64,000 nt of DNA from Geodermatophilus sabuli (GTDB lineage: Bacteria > Actinomycetota > Actinomycetes > Mycobacteriales > Geodermatophilaceae). The translations under genes were made by a program, and so were the position numbers. The DNA is taken from NCBI RefSeq assembly GCF_900215145.1, contig NZ_OBDO01000010.1:124001-188000 (forward strand), in the 5' to 3' direction. The notes beneath the pieces are model-generated. The model ran no database searches. It worked only from the letters and a program-made list of their open reading frames with translations, and was not told where the DNA came from. This document shows, in pieces, positions 27,858 through 36,675 of this stretch (position 1 is the first letter of the stretch; every line of letters starts with the position of its first letter).

Positions 27858-28883
27858 ATGAAGCGCCTCGTCCGCTACGCGACCCTGACCGGGTACGCAG
27901 ACGTGGCCCGGGCGTGCGGTCTGGACCCGGCACGGCTGATGGCCAGTGTGGGCCTGGACATCGCCGACCTGGCCGCCACGGACAAGTGGATTCCCGGTGC
28001 GCCGGTCGCCCGGCTGTTGGAGCTGTCGGCGCGCGAGTCCGGCTGCGAGGACTTCGCCGTCCGGATGGCGGCGATGCGGACCTTGTCGACGGTGGGCCCG
28101 TTGAGTGTCGTGCTGCGCGAGGAGCCCGACCTGCGCAGCGCCCTGGAGCTGCTGACCCGCTACGAGCACGTCTTCATCGGCGTCCTCGACCTGCGCATGG
28201 CCGAGGCCGACGGCCTGGCCACGGTGCAGGCTTGGCTGGACTTCGGCGAGCCCGTCCTCCTCCGCCAGTCCCTGGATCTGACCGCGGCCAGCCTGGTCGG
28301 GATCATCCGGATGCTGGTCGGCGCCGACTGGCAGCCGCTGTCGGTCTGCTTCGCCCACCGCCCCCCGGCCGACGCGCGCACGTTTCACCGGGTCTTCGGG
28401 CCCGGCCTGCGCTTCGAGCACGAGTGCACCGGTGTGGTGTTCCCGGCCGCCGACCTGGACCGCCCGACGGTGACCCCCGATCCGGGGCTGCAGCCGTACC
28501 GCGAGATGCTGCTGCAGTCGATCGCCTCCCCCCGCCCCCAGACCACAGCCGACCAGGTCCGGGCACTGGTCGAGCTCGCCCTGCCGCTGGGGCAGTGCTC
28601 GATGGCACGGATCAGCCACACCCTGGGCGAGCAGCCGCGCACCCTGCACCGACACCTGGCCGGGGGCGGCGAGAGCTTCACCACGATCGTGCACGGCACC
28701 CGTGCCCGGCTCGCCGTGCGGTACCTGTCCAACGACCGCTACACGCTCACCGACGTCTCCCAACTGCTCGGCTTCGCCGCCCCCAGCACCTTCTCCAACT
28801 GGTTCCGCCAGCAGTTCGGCACCACGGCGAGCGAGTGGCGCAGCCGTGCCCAGGTCGGGAACGGGATCGGCGCTCGTGCTTGA
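27858..28883 (+). CDS. AraC-family regulator with N-terminal arabinose-binding-like domain
   Basis: A 341-residue transcription factor. The N-terminal domain (about residues 15-195) is of the Arabinose_bd/OruR type, with CGLDPARLMASVGLDIADLA and DFAVRMAAMRTLSTVGPLSV. The C-terminal AraC HTH pair reads CSMARISHTLGEQPRTLHRH and YTLTDVSQLLGFAAPSTFSN, then WFRQQFGTTASEWR. GGGAG precedes ATG 27858. The end overlaps the start of a decayed MFS transporter by 8 nt, suggesting that this regulator once controlled or was co-transcribed with that transporter. Confidence 0.87.
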   Translation: MKRLVRYATLTGYADVARACGLDPARLMASVGLDIADLAATDKWIPGAPVARLLELSARESGCEDFAVRMAAMRTLSTVGPLSVVLREEPDLRSALELLTRYEHVFIGVLDLRMAEADGLATVQAWLDFGEPVLLRQSLDLTAASLVGIIRMLVGADWQPLSVCFAHRPPADARTFHRVFGPGLRFEHECTGVVFPAADLDRPTVTPDPGLQPYREMLLQSIASPRPQTTADQVRALVELALPLGQCSMARISHTLGEQPRTLHRHLAGGGESFTTIVHGTRARLAVRYLSNDRYTLTDVSQLLGFAAPSTFSNWFRQQFGTTASEWRSRAQVGNGIGARA

Positions 28884-29430
28884 CCGCGAGCCGGTGCCGG
28901 CCGCGCCCCTCGGCCCGGCAGCGGCCCCGGCACGTCAGGTGTTCCCGTGCATCATCTTCGCCCTGTCCTTCGCACTGCTGTCGGCCTACATGTGCCGGCA
29001 GGTCCTGGCCGCCGTCTTTCCAGCTCCGCGCTGAGTGGGCGCTGTCGGACGCCCAGCTGGGCGCGCTGAGCAGCGTGGTCGCGTTGACGGTGGGCGTGCT
29101 GACGGTGCCCTGTCGGTGCTGGTCGACCGGTTCGGCCGGCGCCGGGCGATTGTGGTCATGGCCGCGGTGTGGAGCCTGGTGACCCTCGGGGCCGCCCTCG
29201 CCGCCGACTACGGGCAGCTGCTCGCCGCCCGGGTGCTCGTCGGAGTCGGCGAGGCGGCCTACGCCAGCGTCGGACTGGCGGTGGTGTTCACCGTGTTCCC
29301 CGCCCATCGCCGCGCCTCGCTCGCCGGCGCGTTCAGCGCCGGCGGCGCGTTCGGTGCGGTGGTCGGCGTCGCGCTCGGCGGCGCCCTGGCCGCTCGGTTC
29401 GGCTGGCGCTGGTCGGTCGCGGCCGGGCGT
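28876..29430 (+). pseudogene. MFS transporter remnant with two compensating frameshifts
   Basis: Conserved MFS sequence is split over two frames. The first runs from GTG 28876 to about 29022 (VFPCIIFALSFALLSAYMCR QVLAAVF, first helix). The second runs from about 29024 to 29112 (LRAEWALSDAQLGALSSVVA LTVGVLTVP). The first frame then resumes with LSVLVDRFGRRRAIVVMAA, the MFS loop 2-3 motif. The change near 29112 is explained by one missing C. The protein stops being MFS-like after GWRWSVAA near 29427, so about two thirds of the transporter is gone. It overlaps the AraC gene by 8 nt. Confidence 0.75.
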
Positions 29431-29477
29431 CGGCAGCGAGGCGACGAACGGGCGGCATCGCCGCCGATGGCCGGTCA

Positions 29478-29608
29478 CGCGCGTTGGGGACCGGGGTCCA
29501 CCCACAGGTCGGGCACCACCGCCGTCCGGACGGGCGTCTCCTCCGGGTAGAACCGGTCGCTGCCCATCGGAACGCCCCGCCCGGCACGAGGACGGCGCCG
29601 TTGAGACG
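29478..29608 (-). pseudogene. Fragment of formylglycine-generating enzyme (SUMF1 family)
   Basis: On the minus strand, one frame gives VLVPGGAFR and the next frame gives MGSDRFYPEETPVRTAVVPD followed by LWVDPGP. Together they spell the N-terminal signature of formylglycine-generating enzymes, which activate type I sulfatases by converting an active-site Cys or Ser to formylglycine. A single base is missing between the two halves and everything beyond the first 40 residues is lost. Confidence 0.62.
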
Positions 29609-29676
29609 CAGAGCTGCGCGGTGTCGCCATCCCGGACGCGTGAGCGTCGGTGCCGCCACGAGCGGGACTGAGCCGG

Positions 29677-30813
29677 TCAGGAACCGGACATCCGAGCGCG
29701 GCGGCGCCGCGCGCGGAACAGCACCACTGCGACCGCGAGAACGACGGCGCCGGCCAGGAGGCCGGCGAGAACGACGGCGCCGGCCAGGAGGCCGGCGAGG
29801 ACGCGCTCCCATCCGCGGTCCCGACAGTCGTCCACGGGGTCGTCATGCGTGAGTGCGCAGACCATGACCGCCGCGTCGTGCTCCCCGTAGCGGCCGACCA
29901 GCTCCGCTCGGAGGTCCTGCCACTGCCGGCGGGACTCCTCGATGGCGCCCGCCACCGCTGCGGCGAAGTTCTGCCCGACCATGCCGCGCGGCTTCGTCGG
30001 ATCCGTTGCCTCGCCCGTGTCGGGGTCGATCAGGCCGGTGTCCTTGTTGAGCGCCGCATGGGTGACCCGTTCCGCGCATTCGCCGACACCGGGCACCTCG
30101 TCCCGGAGCCCGTAGCAGCCGGTCGAGAGCCCGGGCGGCACGACAGGAGGCGTCTCACTCCGGAGGTCGAGCACCGGACTCGGCCCTGGGAGGCCCAGAC
30201 CCGGCGGGTTGTCGTCCCCGGTCGCGCGGGTCGGATCGGCCTCGTCGGCCCAGTTGCTGTGCGAGTAGAAGTCCTGCACCCCGTGCAGGACCCGGCCGAG
30301 TGCTTCCAGGGTGCCGCACTTGGCGCGGCTCTCCGCGGCCTCGACCATCCGGCAGTCCGACGCGAAGTCCACCTCCTCCGCGACGACCTGACCGTCGCCG
30401 TCGAGGAGGTCTCCGGCACGGTCCACCGCTTCGCCGAGACGCACGCGCAGGTGGTCGACGCAGTTCAGCAGTGCCGCCGTGGCCTGTCCACGGGTCTGCG
30501 GATAGCTGCCTTCGAGAAAGTCGGCACCGTCGCAATGCGCGGCCGGGTCGGAGATCTCGTCGCTGTCCGGCGCCCCCACTCCCCCGAAATCGCGGTCGTG
30601 CCCCGCGAGGAAGTCCACGGATGCCGGCTCGAAGCAGTAGTCGTCCGAGCCGGCATCCCCGGCGCAGGCCAGGGAGGCGCGGGTGATCCGTTCGTGCTCG
30701 CGGTGCTGGCCCCCGCTGTCGATCGTCCCGAAGGCGGCGGCGGATGGGACGGGCGACGCGCTGCCCACGGCCAGGGCGAGTGCTACCGCGAGACGGATCC
30801 GCCGCCATCGCAT
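29677..30813 (-). CDS. Secreted membrane-anchored CinY/Het-C-like protein
   Basis: A 378-residue exported protein. It has a signal peptide (MRWRRIRLAVALALAVGSAS, cleavage near PSAAA) and a large extracytoplasmic domain. A C-terminal membrane helix is followed by a basic tail (RARRRRARMSGS). The domain holds HREHERITRASLACAG, LEALGRVLHGVQDFYSHSNW and HAALNKDTGLIDPDTG, with conserved His/Asp residues. These resemble actinobacterial proteins annotated CinY and the zinc-phospholipase-like fold of Het-C. Six or more cysteines suggest disulfides. The membrane helix contains an exact 30-bp tandem duplication. Function unknown. Confidence 0.75.
   Translation of the reverse strand: MRWRRIRLAVALALAVGSASPVPSAAAFGTIDSGGQHREHERITRASLACAGDAGSDDYCFEPASVDFLAGHDRDFGGVGAPDSDEISDPAAHCDGADFLEGSYPQTRGQATAALLNCVDHLRVRLGEAVDRAGDLLDGDGQVVAEEVDFASDCRMVEAAESRAKCGTLEALGRVLHGVQDFYSHSNWADEADPTRATGDDNPPGLGLPGPSPVLDLRSETPPVVPPGLSTGCYGLRDEVPGVGECAERVTHAALNKDTGLIDPDTGEATDPTKPRGMVGQNFAAAVAGAIEESRRQWQDLRAELVGRYGEHDAAVMVCALTHDDPVDDCRDRGWERVLAGLLAGAVVLAGLLAGAVVLAVAVVLFRARRRRARMSGS
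29735..29794. repeat. Exact 30-bp tandem duplication inside the CinY-like gene
   Basis: Two identical 30-bp units (29735-29764 and 29765-29794) encode a doubled ten-residue LAGLLAGAVV-type block in the C-terminal membrane helix. The absence of any divergence points to recent slippage. Confidence 0.9.
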
Positions 30814-31352
30814 GTCAGCGCCGTCCGACCGGAACAGCGTCGAGCCGGCCGGCCGCGGGCAGTGCCCACCGTGCCATCGCCGCCACCTCCGTGGACGTCC
30901 GGGAACACAGGCTGGCCGCTCCCCTGGTTTGCGCCATCACCTGGCGGTGATGACCCACCCGGGCCCGGGAACCTGGCCTCGATCGTGTTCGCGCTGCTGT
31001 GTGACAGCAGCGCCCGGCGGGCCAAGCTCCGTGCCGGCGGACGTCGGCCATCGCCTGCGACCTCGGTGACATGGCAGGGAATGTCCATCCCCCACCCGTG
31101 CCGATTCGGCGAGCTGGCCTCTTCACCGGCCGACCGTCAGCCGCCGGGCGCGCAGCGCAAGGACCTCCCGACGGAACGCCCTGGACCCCGAAGGGATGCC
31201 TCTGTTTCCCCCGGGTGGCCATCCACAGCATGACGACGAACGCACCCGAACGGCGCGCCGAAGCGGTGGATGTCCCCTTCGACGCGGGAGCAGGTCCACC
31301 GGCCCAGACGAGTCCCGCTCCAGTCCGCCCCAGCCCGTGCTGCTACCGCTGC
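30814..31352. other. Gene-poor spacer with a possible antiporter fragment
   Basis: 539 bp between the CinY-like start and mini LuxR 2. No convincing gene. A short plus-strand patch at about 30958-31005 reads GPGNLASIVFALLCD, resembling the helix missing from the NhaP remnant at 23.5 kb; this could be a displaced fragment or coincidence. The upstream part should hold the promoter of the CinY-like gene. Confidence 0.4.
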
Positions 31353-31577
31353 CTACGCGACGAGGTCGTCATCGTCAGTGGCGACGTCGAGCTTGCGCAG
31401 GAGCCGGCGGATGCGGCCGCGGACGGTGTTGATCGAGATGCCCATTGCCACGGAGATCTGGCGCTGGGACCGCCCGTCGGTGAGGTGACCGAACAGTTCG
31501 CGGTCGCGAGCGGTGAGCGCGGGGGTCACGGCAATCCAGGTGGCGATGTCCTCGGTGATCATTGGCAGTCGCTGCAT
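31353..31577 (-). CDS. Mini LuxR-type HTH regulator 2
   Basis: A 74-residue protein consisting of a LuxR-type HTH and a short leader: MITEDIATWIAVTPALTARD, RELFGHLTDGRSQRQISVAM, GISINTVRGRIRRLLRKLDV, then an acidic tail DDDDLVA. The starts at 31577 (MQRLPM) or 31562 (MITED) are both possible. It shares 31 of 47 residues with mini regulator 1. Such stand-alone domains can act alone, as GerE does, or interfere with full-length LuxR proteins. It is isolated, with spacers of 355 and 539 bp on its two sides. Confidence 0.7.
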   Translation of the reverse strand: MQRLPMITEDIATWIAVTPALTARDRELFGHLTDGRSQRQISVAMGISINTVRGRIRRLLRKLDVATDDDDLVA

Positions 31578-31932
31578 GACTGCGTCCTCTTCGAACGATG
31601 AGCCCTCGCAGGACGGTCTGTTCCATCGCTTACGGGGGTTGGCCGCCGCTCGGTGCGGCCGCGACGGTCGAGGGGCCATGCCTGACCGGGCAGCACGCTG
31701 GGGCATCGGGCGGCCTGCGGCCGGTTGGGCGCTCCTCTCTGCCCCGGCCGGAGCTCCAGTATCCCGCCGCACCGGTCCCCGGGACAGGGGCGCAGATCCG
31801 GATCGGCGCCTACAAGAACATGGCGGGGAACGTCGAAGCTGCCATCTGGCACCGGTCGGCGAGGTGGCCCTGAAGGCGGCTTCAGGGACACCGGTCCTGA
31901 TCGGTGCTGTCCACCAGCGGGCGAGTCTCCGC
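31578..31932. other. Intergenic spacer upstream of mini LuxR 2
   Basis: 355 bp without a supportable gene. It contains the 3' flank of the PrsW operon and the presumed minus-strand promoter of mini LuxR 2. Short reading frames here lack family resemblance and Shine-Dalgarno sites. Confidence 0.4.
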
Positions 31933-33144
31933 TTAGACCTTGAGGTCCGGTTCCGCCGTCGCCCGGACGCGCGCCACTTCTCCTCGGGCGTTAGCGACGG
32001 TGTCGGTGTCGGCACCTCGCGCTTGGGCGATGTCGTGGGTCAGGTCGAGCACGGCACGCCGCAGGTGCTTCCGTGCCCGGCGCGCCTGCCGGCTCGAGGC
32101 CGATCTCCGGAACGCCTTGCGCGCCTTCCGGTCCAGCACGCCCTCGACCTCCTCGGCCGTCACGGTGCCCGACGCGACCTCGGGAGCGAGGATGTCGCGC
32201 ACGAACTGGTGCTCCCGCGGTGCGGCACGGCGGAAGGCGATGCTCAACAGCGTGAACCCGAGGACGACCGATCCGACGAGCACGAAGAAGGACAGCACAT
32301 CGCTGCCGAAGCCGAGGCCTCCCGAGTCGTCCCAGGTGAAGTGCAGAAACATGCCGGCGAGCACGAAGCCGATGCCGCGCCCGATCCGCCGGGGCTGGGC
32401 CGCGGTGCCGAGCAGGTAGACGAACCCGCAGCAGACCAGGGCGCTGAACAGCGGGTGCGAGACGGCGCTGGTGGCGATGCGCGTCACGGACATCTGGACG
32501 GCGTTGCCGACCGCGTCGGTGCCGAAGTCGCCGAAGGCAGCGTTGGCCGAGTAGAGGAAGTCCTCGAAGACCGCGAAGCCCAGCCCGATGAACGCACCGA
32601 GGATCAGACCGTCGTTGGCGGTCCGGACCAACTTCGGCGCCAGGCCCATGAGGAGCACGAAGCCGCAGAGCTTGGCCGCCTCCTCGGTGAACGGCGCGGT
32701 CGCGCCGGCCGCCCAGTCCGACGTCCAGTCCTGCCCGAAGAGCTTCGGGTAGATCCCGAGCAGCGCCGTGTTGGCGGTCAACGCGAACGCGAAGGTCGCC
32801 GGGACAGCACCCCAGACCAGTGCGGCCAGGATGAGACCCCCGGGCTGGCGTTCCCAGCGGTCGATGTGCCGGAACCAGGCCCACCAGGCCAGGCCGCAGA
32901 GGCTGCACAGCACGGCCGCGATCGCGAACCCCTCGGCGTAGAAGCCGACATCCGGGGCGAAGTAGGACCAGGTCTGGAAAACTCCGATGCCGGTCAGCAC
33001 CACGAACACCCAGAAGCACGGGTTGTGCGGCTGGACGAAGGTGAAGCGTTGCCCCCACCCCGAGATCTCGAGCGCCTCCGCCTGACGCCGGGCCGGGTCC
33101 TCTGCGCCCGACTCCGTCACGGGATGCGCGGTTCCGGTGCTCAT
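31933..33144 (-). CDS. PrsW-family intramembrane metalloprotease
   Basis: A 403-residue polytopic membrane protein of the PrsW family, which cleaves membrane-anchored proteins such as anti-sigma factors. Roughly eight hydrophobic segments lie between residues 45 and 290. Family motifs are the catalytic-type APFTEEAAKLCGFVLLMG, then GLILGAFIGLGFAVFEDFLY and AVSHPLFSALVCCGFVYLL with its His, and a final FLHFTWDDSG His. A basic cytoplasmic tail of about 100 residues follows (KARKAFRRSASSRQARRARK). The start overlaps the end of the membrane protein gene upstream by 4 nt, so the two are coupled and probably functional partners. Confidence 0.85.
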   Translation of the reverse strand: MSTGTAHPVTESGAEDPARRQAEALEISGWGQRFTFVQPHNPCFWVFVVLTGIGVFQTWSYFAPDVGFYAEGFAIAAVLCSLCGLAWWAWFRHIDRWERQPGGLILAALVWGAVPATFAFALTANTALLGIYPKLFGQDWTSDWAAGATAPFTEEAAKLCGFVLLMGLAPKLVRTANDGLILGAFIGLGFAVFEDFLYSANAAFGDFGTDAVGNAVQMSVTRIATSAVSHPLFSALVCCGFVYLLGTAAQPRRIGRGIGFVLAGMFLHFTWDDSGGLGFGSDVLSFFVLVGSVVLGFTLLSIAFRRAAPREHQFVRDILAPEVASGTVTAEEVEGVLDRKARKAFRRSASSRQARRARKHLRRAVLDLTHDIAQARGADTDTVANARGEVARVRATAEPDLKV

Positions 33145-33767
33145 GCGTCGTCCCCGTCGCTGTCGATGCTGGTGATCATGTCGGTGATGTCGGCGGCGGC
33201 CGCCCGGAGCTGGGCCGGGGGGCCGTAGGCGGTGATCTCCACGCCTGTGCCGTCCAGCACGAGCGCGGCGATCACGCCGTCGCCCCGGATGCTGCTGTAG
33301 GACTGGATGACGCCGACCTCACCGCTCGCCGTCGTCACGGTGTCCGGCTCGTCGGCGACCTGGAACGACGGGTCCTCCGTCGAGCTGGTCACCTTCTGGA
33401 TCTGCTCGATCAGTTCCGCCGGTGTGCCGTCGAAGTCGCCGGTCGCGGCGGAGAAGATCACCCCGTCCCCGGCGACGGTGGCCCGGCCGCTCTCGTCGAC
33501 GGTGCCATCGGCAGCTGCGCGGAAGCCCTCCTCGACCTCCCACCCCGGCGTGGGGGTGAAGACGACCGTGTCCGTCAGCGCGAGCCGCTCGCCGGCGCGC
33601 ACGGGGTCGTCCCAGTCCACGGCGTCGTCGATCCGCGGAAGGACCACCGTCAGCACCAGGAACACCGCGAGAACGGCGAAGGCGTAGGGAAACGAGCGCC
33701 TGTCCAGGCCAAGCACCCGGTGCTCGACCGGCACCCGCTCCCGAGCAGGGTCAACAGTGGACGTCAT
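33141..33767 (-). CDS. Single-pass membrane protein coupled to PrsW
   Basis: A 208-residue protein with a short cytoplasmic leader, one membrane helix (FPYAFAVLAVFLVLTVVLP) and an extracytoplasmic domain of about 150 residues. The domain is rich in Thr, Asp and Val (TDTVVFTPTPGWEVEEGFRA, ITAYGPPAQLRAAAADITDM). I do not recognise the family. The topology matches a type II membrane protein, the kind of substrate PrsW cleaves, and the ATGA overlap with PrsW supports partnership, though this is inference. ATG 33767 is the only good start. Confidence 0.68.
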   Translation of the reverse strand: MTSTVDPARERVPVEHRVLGLDRRSFPYAFAVLAVFLVLTVVLPRIDDAVDWDDPVRAGERLALTDTVVFTPTPGWEVEEGFRAAADGTVDESGRATVAGDGVIFSAATGDFDGTPAELIEQIQKVTSSTEDPSFQVADEPDTVTTASGEVGVIQSYSSIRGDGVIAALVLDGTGVEITAYGPPAQLRAAAADITDMITSIDSDGDDA

Positions 33768-34640
33768 CGTTCCTCCGTGCGGGGCGTCGGTGCCGCCCCG
33801 CGACGGGTCAGCCTGGCCAAGCTAACGGCACGCAACCAAATGCCGCCACGGGCGTCAGCGAGACGTAACAGTGACGACGCGCGGACGACGCAGGCTGTTC
33901 AGCCGAGCAAATCTGCTCCGGGCGCTAGAAGACACCTACCGGAGCGACAAGCTCTTCTCCGCAGATCCCACCATCTCGCGTCACTTTGGGGGATGTCCTC
34001 ACCGGTGTCCCATAGGGGGCCGCTTTAGGACACCCGCTTGGACTGTGGAACATGGCGGGGAGGTCGTCGAGGGGCGGGAGTCGGGCAGCGGCCGCGCGAC
34101 GGGTCGGCGGCCACGCTGACAGCATGGGAACCACCGCGGCGTCCGTCGCCGTCCGCGCCGGGTGACTACACACCGGCTGTCGCACCAGGAGGCATCGGCC
34201 CGGTGGCCCGTGTGGGGCCGGTGCTCGTGAACAGGACCGCCGACGCCACACGGAGCATCACCGTGCGGGGCGACTCGTCTCGCGGCGACGACGAGCGAGG
34301 ACTGCCCCGGCCTGTCGTTCATCCGGTTCGGGGGATGTCCCCGACGCTGCCGGGCCGCCATCGTCGCCATGACCACCACAGCGGCCGACCAGAGTCCACC
34401 GGACCGCTACGGGCGCGACGTCGGGAGATAGCTCGTGCAGGCGCTGCCCGGGAACGCGCCGGTGGTCTCCGCGGCGGCGGCCACGCGTTCGTCGGAACCA
34501 CGCACGTGCCTGCCCGCCCTGACGGGTGGACTACGCCTGTCCGCTCCCTCCCGCCCGGCAGGGCCAAATCCAGCAGCGGCCGCCCTCGCTCCGACGGACC
34601 ACCTACACCCCGGCACCTCCGCGACACGAATCGAGGACCG
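33768..34640. other. Long divergent intergenic region
   Basis: 873 bp between the PrsW operon (minus) and the sulfatase cassette (plus). It is the largest gene-free stretch of the window, with a patch of lower GC around 33830-34030. Frames crossing it show no family resemblance. It should contain promoters for both flanking operons and possibly an untranslated leader for the sulfatase; no clear riboswitch fold was recognised. Confidence 0.5.
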
Positions 34641-36539
34641 ATGACCGACACCGAACTGCGCCCCGTAGCCCCCTCGATCGCCGCTGCGGGAGCGGCGATG
34701 GAGGCCGTGCTGCCGTTCGACGACCCGGCCGACCTCCAGGACGCCCGCCGCGGATTCATCAGGGCTCTTACTCCCGGCCAGGTCCACGCCGCTGGCGGGC
34801 GGGTCGTCTGGGACGCCGACGCGTGGAAGCCGGTGCTGAGCGGGCCGCGGCCGCCGTCGGTGAACCCCAGCCTCTGGCGGCAAGCCCAACTGGTGGCGCT
34901 GCAGGGTCTCTACGAGGTGCTTCCAGGCACGTACCAGGTGCGGGGGCTGGACCTGTCGAACATGACCCTGGTCGAGGGCCAGGACGGCGTGATCGTGATC
35001 GACCCGCTGATCTCCAGCGAGTGCGCCGCCGCAGCGCTGAACCTCTACCGCTCCGAACGCGGGAACCGGCCGGTGACCGCCGTCATCTACACGCACTGCC
35101 ACGTCGACCACTTCGGCGGAGTCCGCGGCGTGGTCTCCGGTGACGACGTCGCCAGCGGCCGGGTCCCCGTCCTCGCACCGGAAGGCTTCCTCGAGCACGC
35201 CGTCGCCGAGAACGTCTACGCCGGGACGGCGATGGCCCGCAGGGCCGCCTACATGTACGGCGCGGCCCTGCCCCCGGGACCGGACGGCCAGCTCGGTGCC
35301 GGCTTGGGCATGACCACCTCCACGGGCACGGTCACCTTGATCCCCCCGACCCGGGAGATCACCGCCACCGGCCAGGAGGAGGTGCTCGACGGCGTCCGGC
35401 TGGTCTTCCAGGTCACCCCCGGCACCGAGGCACCCGCGGAGATGAACTTCCTCTTCCCGGACACCGGCGCGCTGTGCATGGCCGAGAACGCCACCCACAC
35501 CCTGCACAACCTGCTCACGCTGCGCGGCGCGCTCGTCCGCGACCCGCGGATCTGGGCGCGGTACCTCACCGAGGCGATCGACCTGTTCACCGACCGCGCG
35601 GAGGTCGAGTTCGCCTCCCACCACTGGCCGACCTGGGGACGGGACCGCATCGTTGAACTGCTCTCCCTGCAACGCGACCTCTACGCCTACCAGCACGACC
35701 AGACGCTGCGCCTGATCAACCGCGGCTTCACCGGCAATGAGATCGCCGAGATGCTCGAGATGCCCCCGGCGCTGGAGCAGGCCTGGCACGCCCGCGGCTA
35801 CTACGGGTCGGTGAGCCACAACGTCAAGGCCGTCTACCAGCGCTACATGGGCTGGTTTGACGGCAACCCCGCCCACCTGTGGCCCCATCCCCCGGAGGAG
35901 GCCGGACGCCGCTACGTCGACCTGGCTGGCGGGCCGGAGCGGCTGCTGGAGAACGCGCGGCACGCCTACGACGACGGCGACCTCCGCTGGGCCGCCGAGG
36001 TCGTCAGCCACCTGATCTTCGCCGACCCCGCGCACGGGGAAGCCCGCGACCTGGGGGCGGCAGCGCTCGAGCAGCTCGGGTTCGGCGCCGAGAACGGGAC
36101 GTGGCGCAACTTCTTCCTCACCGGCGCCGCGGAGCTGCGCGGGGCGGCCGCGGGCACGCCGACCGAGACGGCCTCGCCCGACCTCATGGCGGCCCTGTCC
36201 CTGCCTCAGCTCTTCGACAGCCTCGCCATCCGCGTCGACGGGCCGCGCGCGTGGGATCTGCGCCTGACCATCGACTGGGAGTTCACCGACACCGGCGACC
36301 ACCACCGCACGACGCTCGCCAACGGGGTGCTCACCCACGGCCCCGTACCCAACCGTGACGGGGCAGAGACCCGCGTCCGCGCCACCCGCGCCTCCTTCCT
36401 CGCGCTCGTCAGCGGGGCGTCCCCCGCCGAGCTCGCCGCGGCCGGTGACTTTGCGGTGGACGGCGACGCCGAGACCCTCGACCGGCTGGCCGGCGTGCTC
36501 GACAACCCCGACCCCGGGTTCGCGATCGTCCTGCCGTGA
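34641..36539 (+). CDS. Type III alkylsulfatase (SdsA1/BDS1-like metallo-beta-lactamase fold)
   Basis: A 632-residue zinc hydrolase that releases sulfate from alkyl sulfates such as dodecyl sulfate. The binuclear site motif HCHVDH is at residues 152-157 (YTHCHVDHFGG), with further ligand regions LCMAENATHTLHNLLTLRG and VEFASHHWPTWG. A dimerisation domain follows (about 400-500, including NRGFTGNEIAEMLEMPPALE), then a C-terminal SCP2-like domain (510-632). No signal peptide is visible, unlike periplasmic SdsA1, so it probably acts in the cytoplasm. ATG 34641 follows CGAGGACCG. It heads the sulfate cassette. Confidence 0.92.
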   Translation: MTDTELRPVAPSIAAAGAAMEAVLPFDDPADLQDARRGFIRALTPGQVHAAGGRVVWDADAWKPVLSGPRPPSVNPSLWRQAQLVALQGLYEVLPGTYQVRGLDLSNMTLVEGQDGVIVIDPLISSECAAAALNLYRSERGNRPVTAVIYTHCHVDHFGGVRGVVSGDDVASGRVPVLAPEGFLEHAVAENVYAGTAMARRAAYMYGAALPPGPDGQLGAGLGMTTSTGTVTLIPPTREITATGQEEVLDGVRLVFQVTPGTEAPAEMNFLFPDTGALCMAENATHTLHNLLTLRGALVRDPRIWARYLTEAIDLFTDRAEVEFASHHWPTWGRDRIVELLSLQRDLYAYQHDQTLRLINRGFTGNEIAEMLEMPPALEQAWHARGYYGSVSHNVKAVYQRYMGWFDGNPAHLWPHPPEEAGRRYVDLAGGPERLLENARHAYDDGDLRWAAEVVSHLIFADPAHGEARDLGAAALEQLGFGAENGTWRNFFLTGAAELRGAAAGTPTETASPDLMAALSLPQLFDSLAIRVDGPRAWDLRLTIDWEFTDTGDHHRTTLANGVLTHGPVPNRDGAETRVRATRASFLALVSGASPAELAAAGDFAVDGDAETLDRLAGVLDNPDPGFAIVLP

Positions 36540-36675
36540 GACAGGGCTCCGGCGGCACGACGCCCCTGGAGGCGGTGCTCCCCGCTGATACACCTCCTGG
36601 AGACCGTGCGAGGTATTCGGTGCTCATTCGCGGGTGCAGGGGGCGTGTTTCAGCCCGAACGCCGGGAGGTGGCGC

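Noticed and set aside
31816..34061. Shared 14-mer GAACATGGCGGGGA at 31816-31829 and 34048-34061 as an operator pair
   Set aside because: In 64 kb of high-GC sequence many exact 14-mer pairs are expected by chance, and no palindromy or positional logic supports it.
33988..34345. Repeated GGGGATGTCC-like words as LuxR-type operators
   Set aside because: Sequences are short, spacing is irregular and symmetry is weak; not distinguishable from background.
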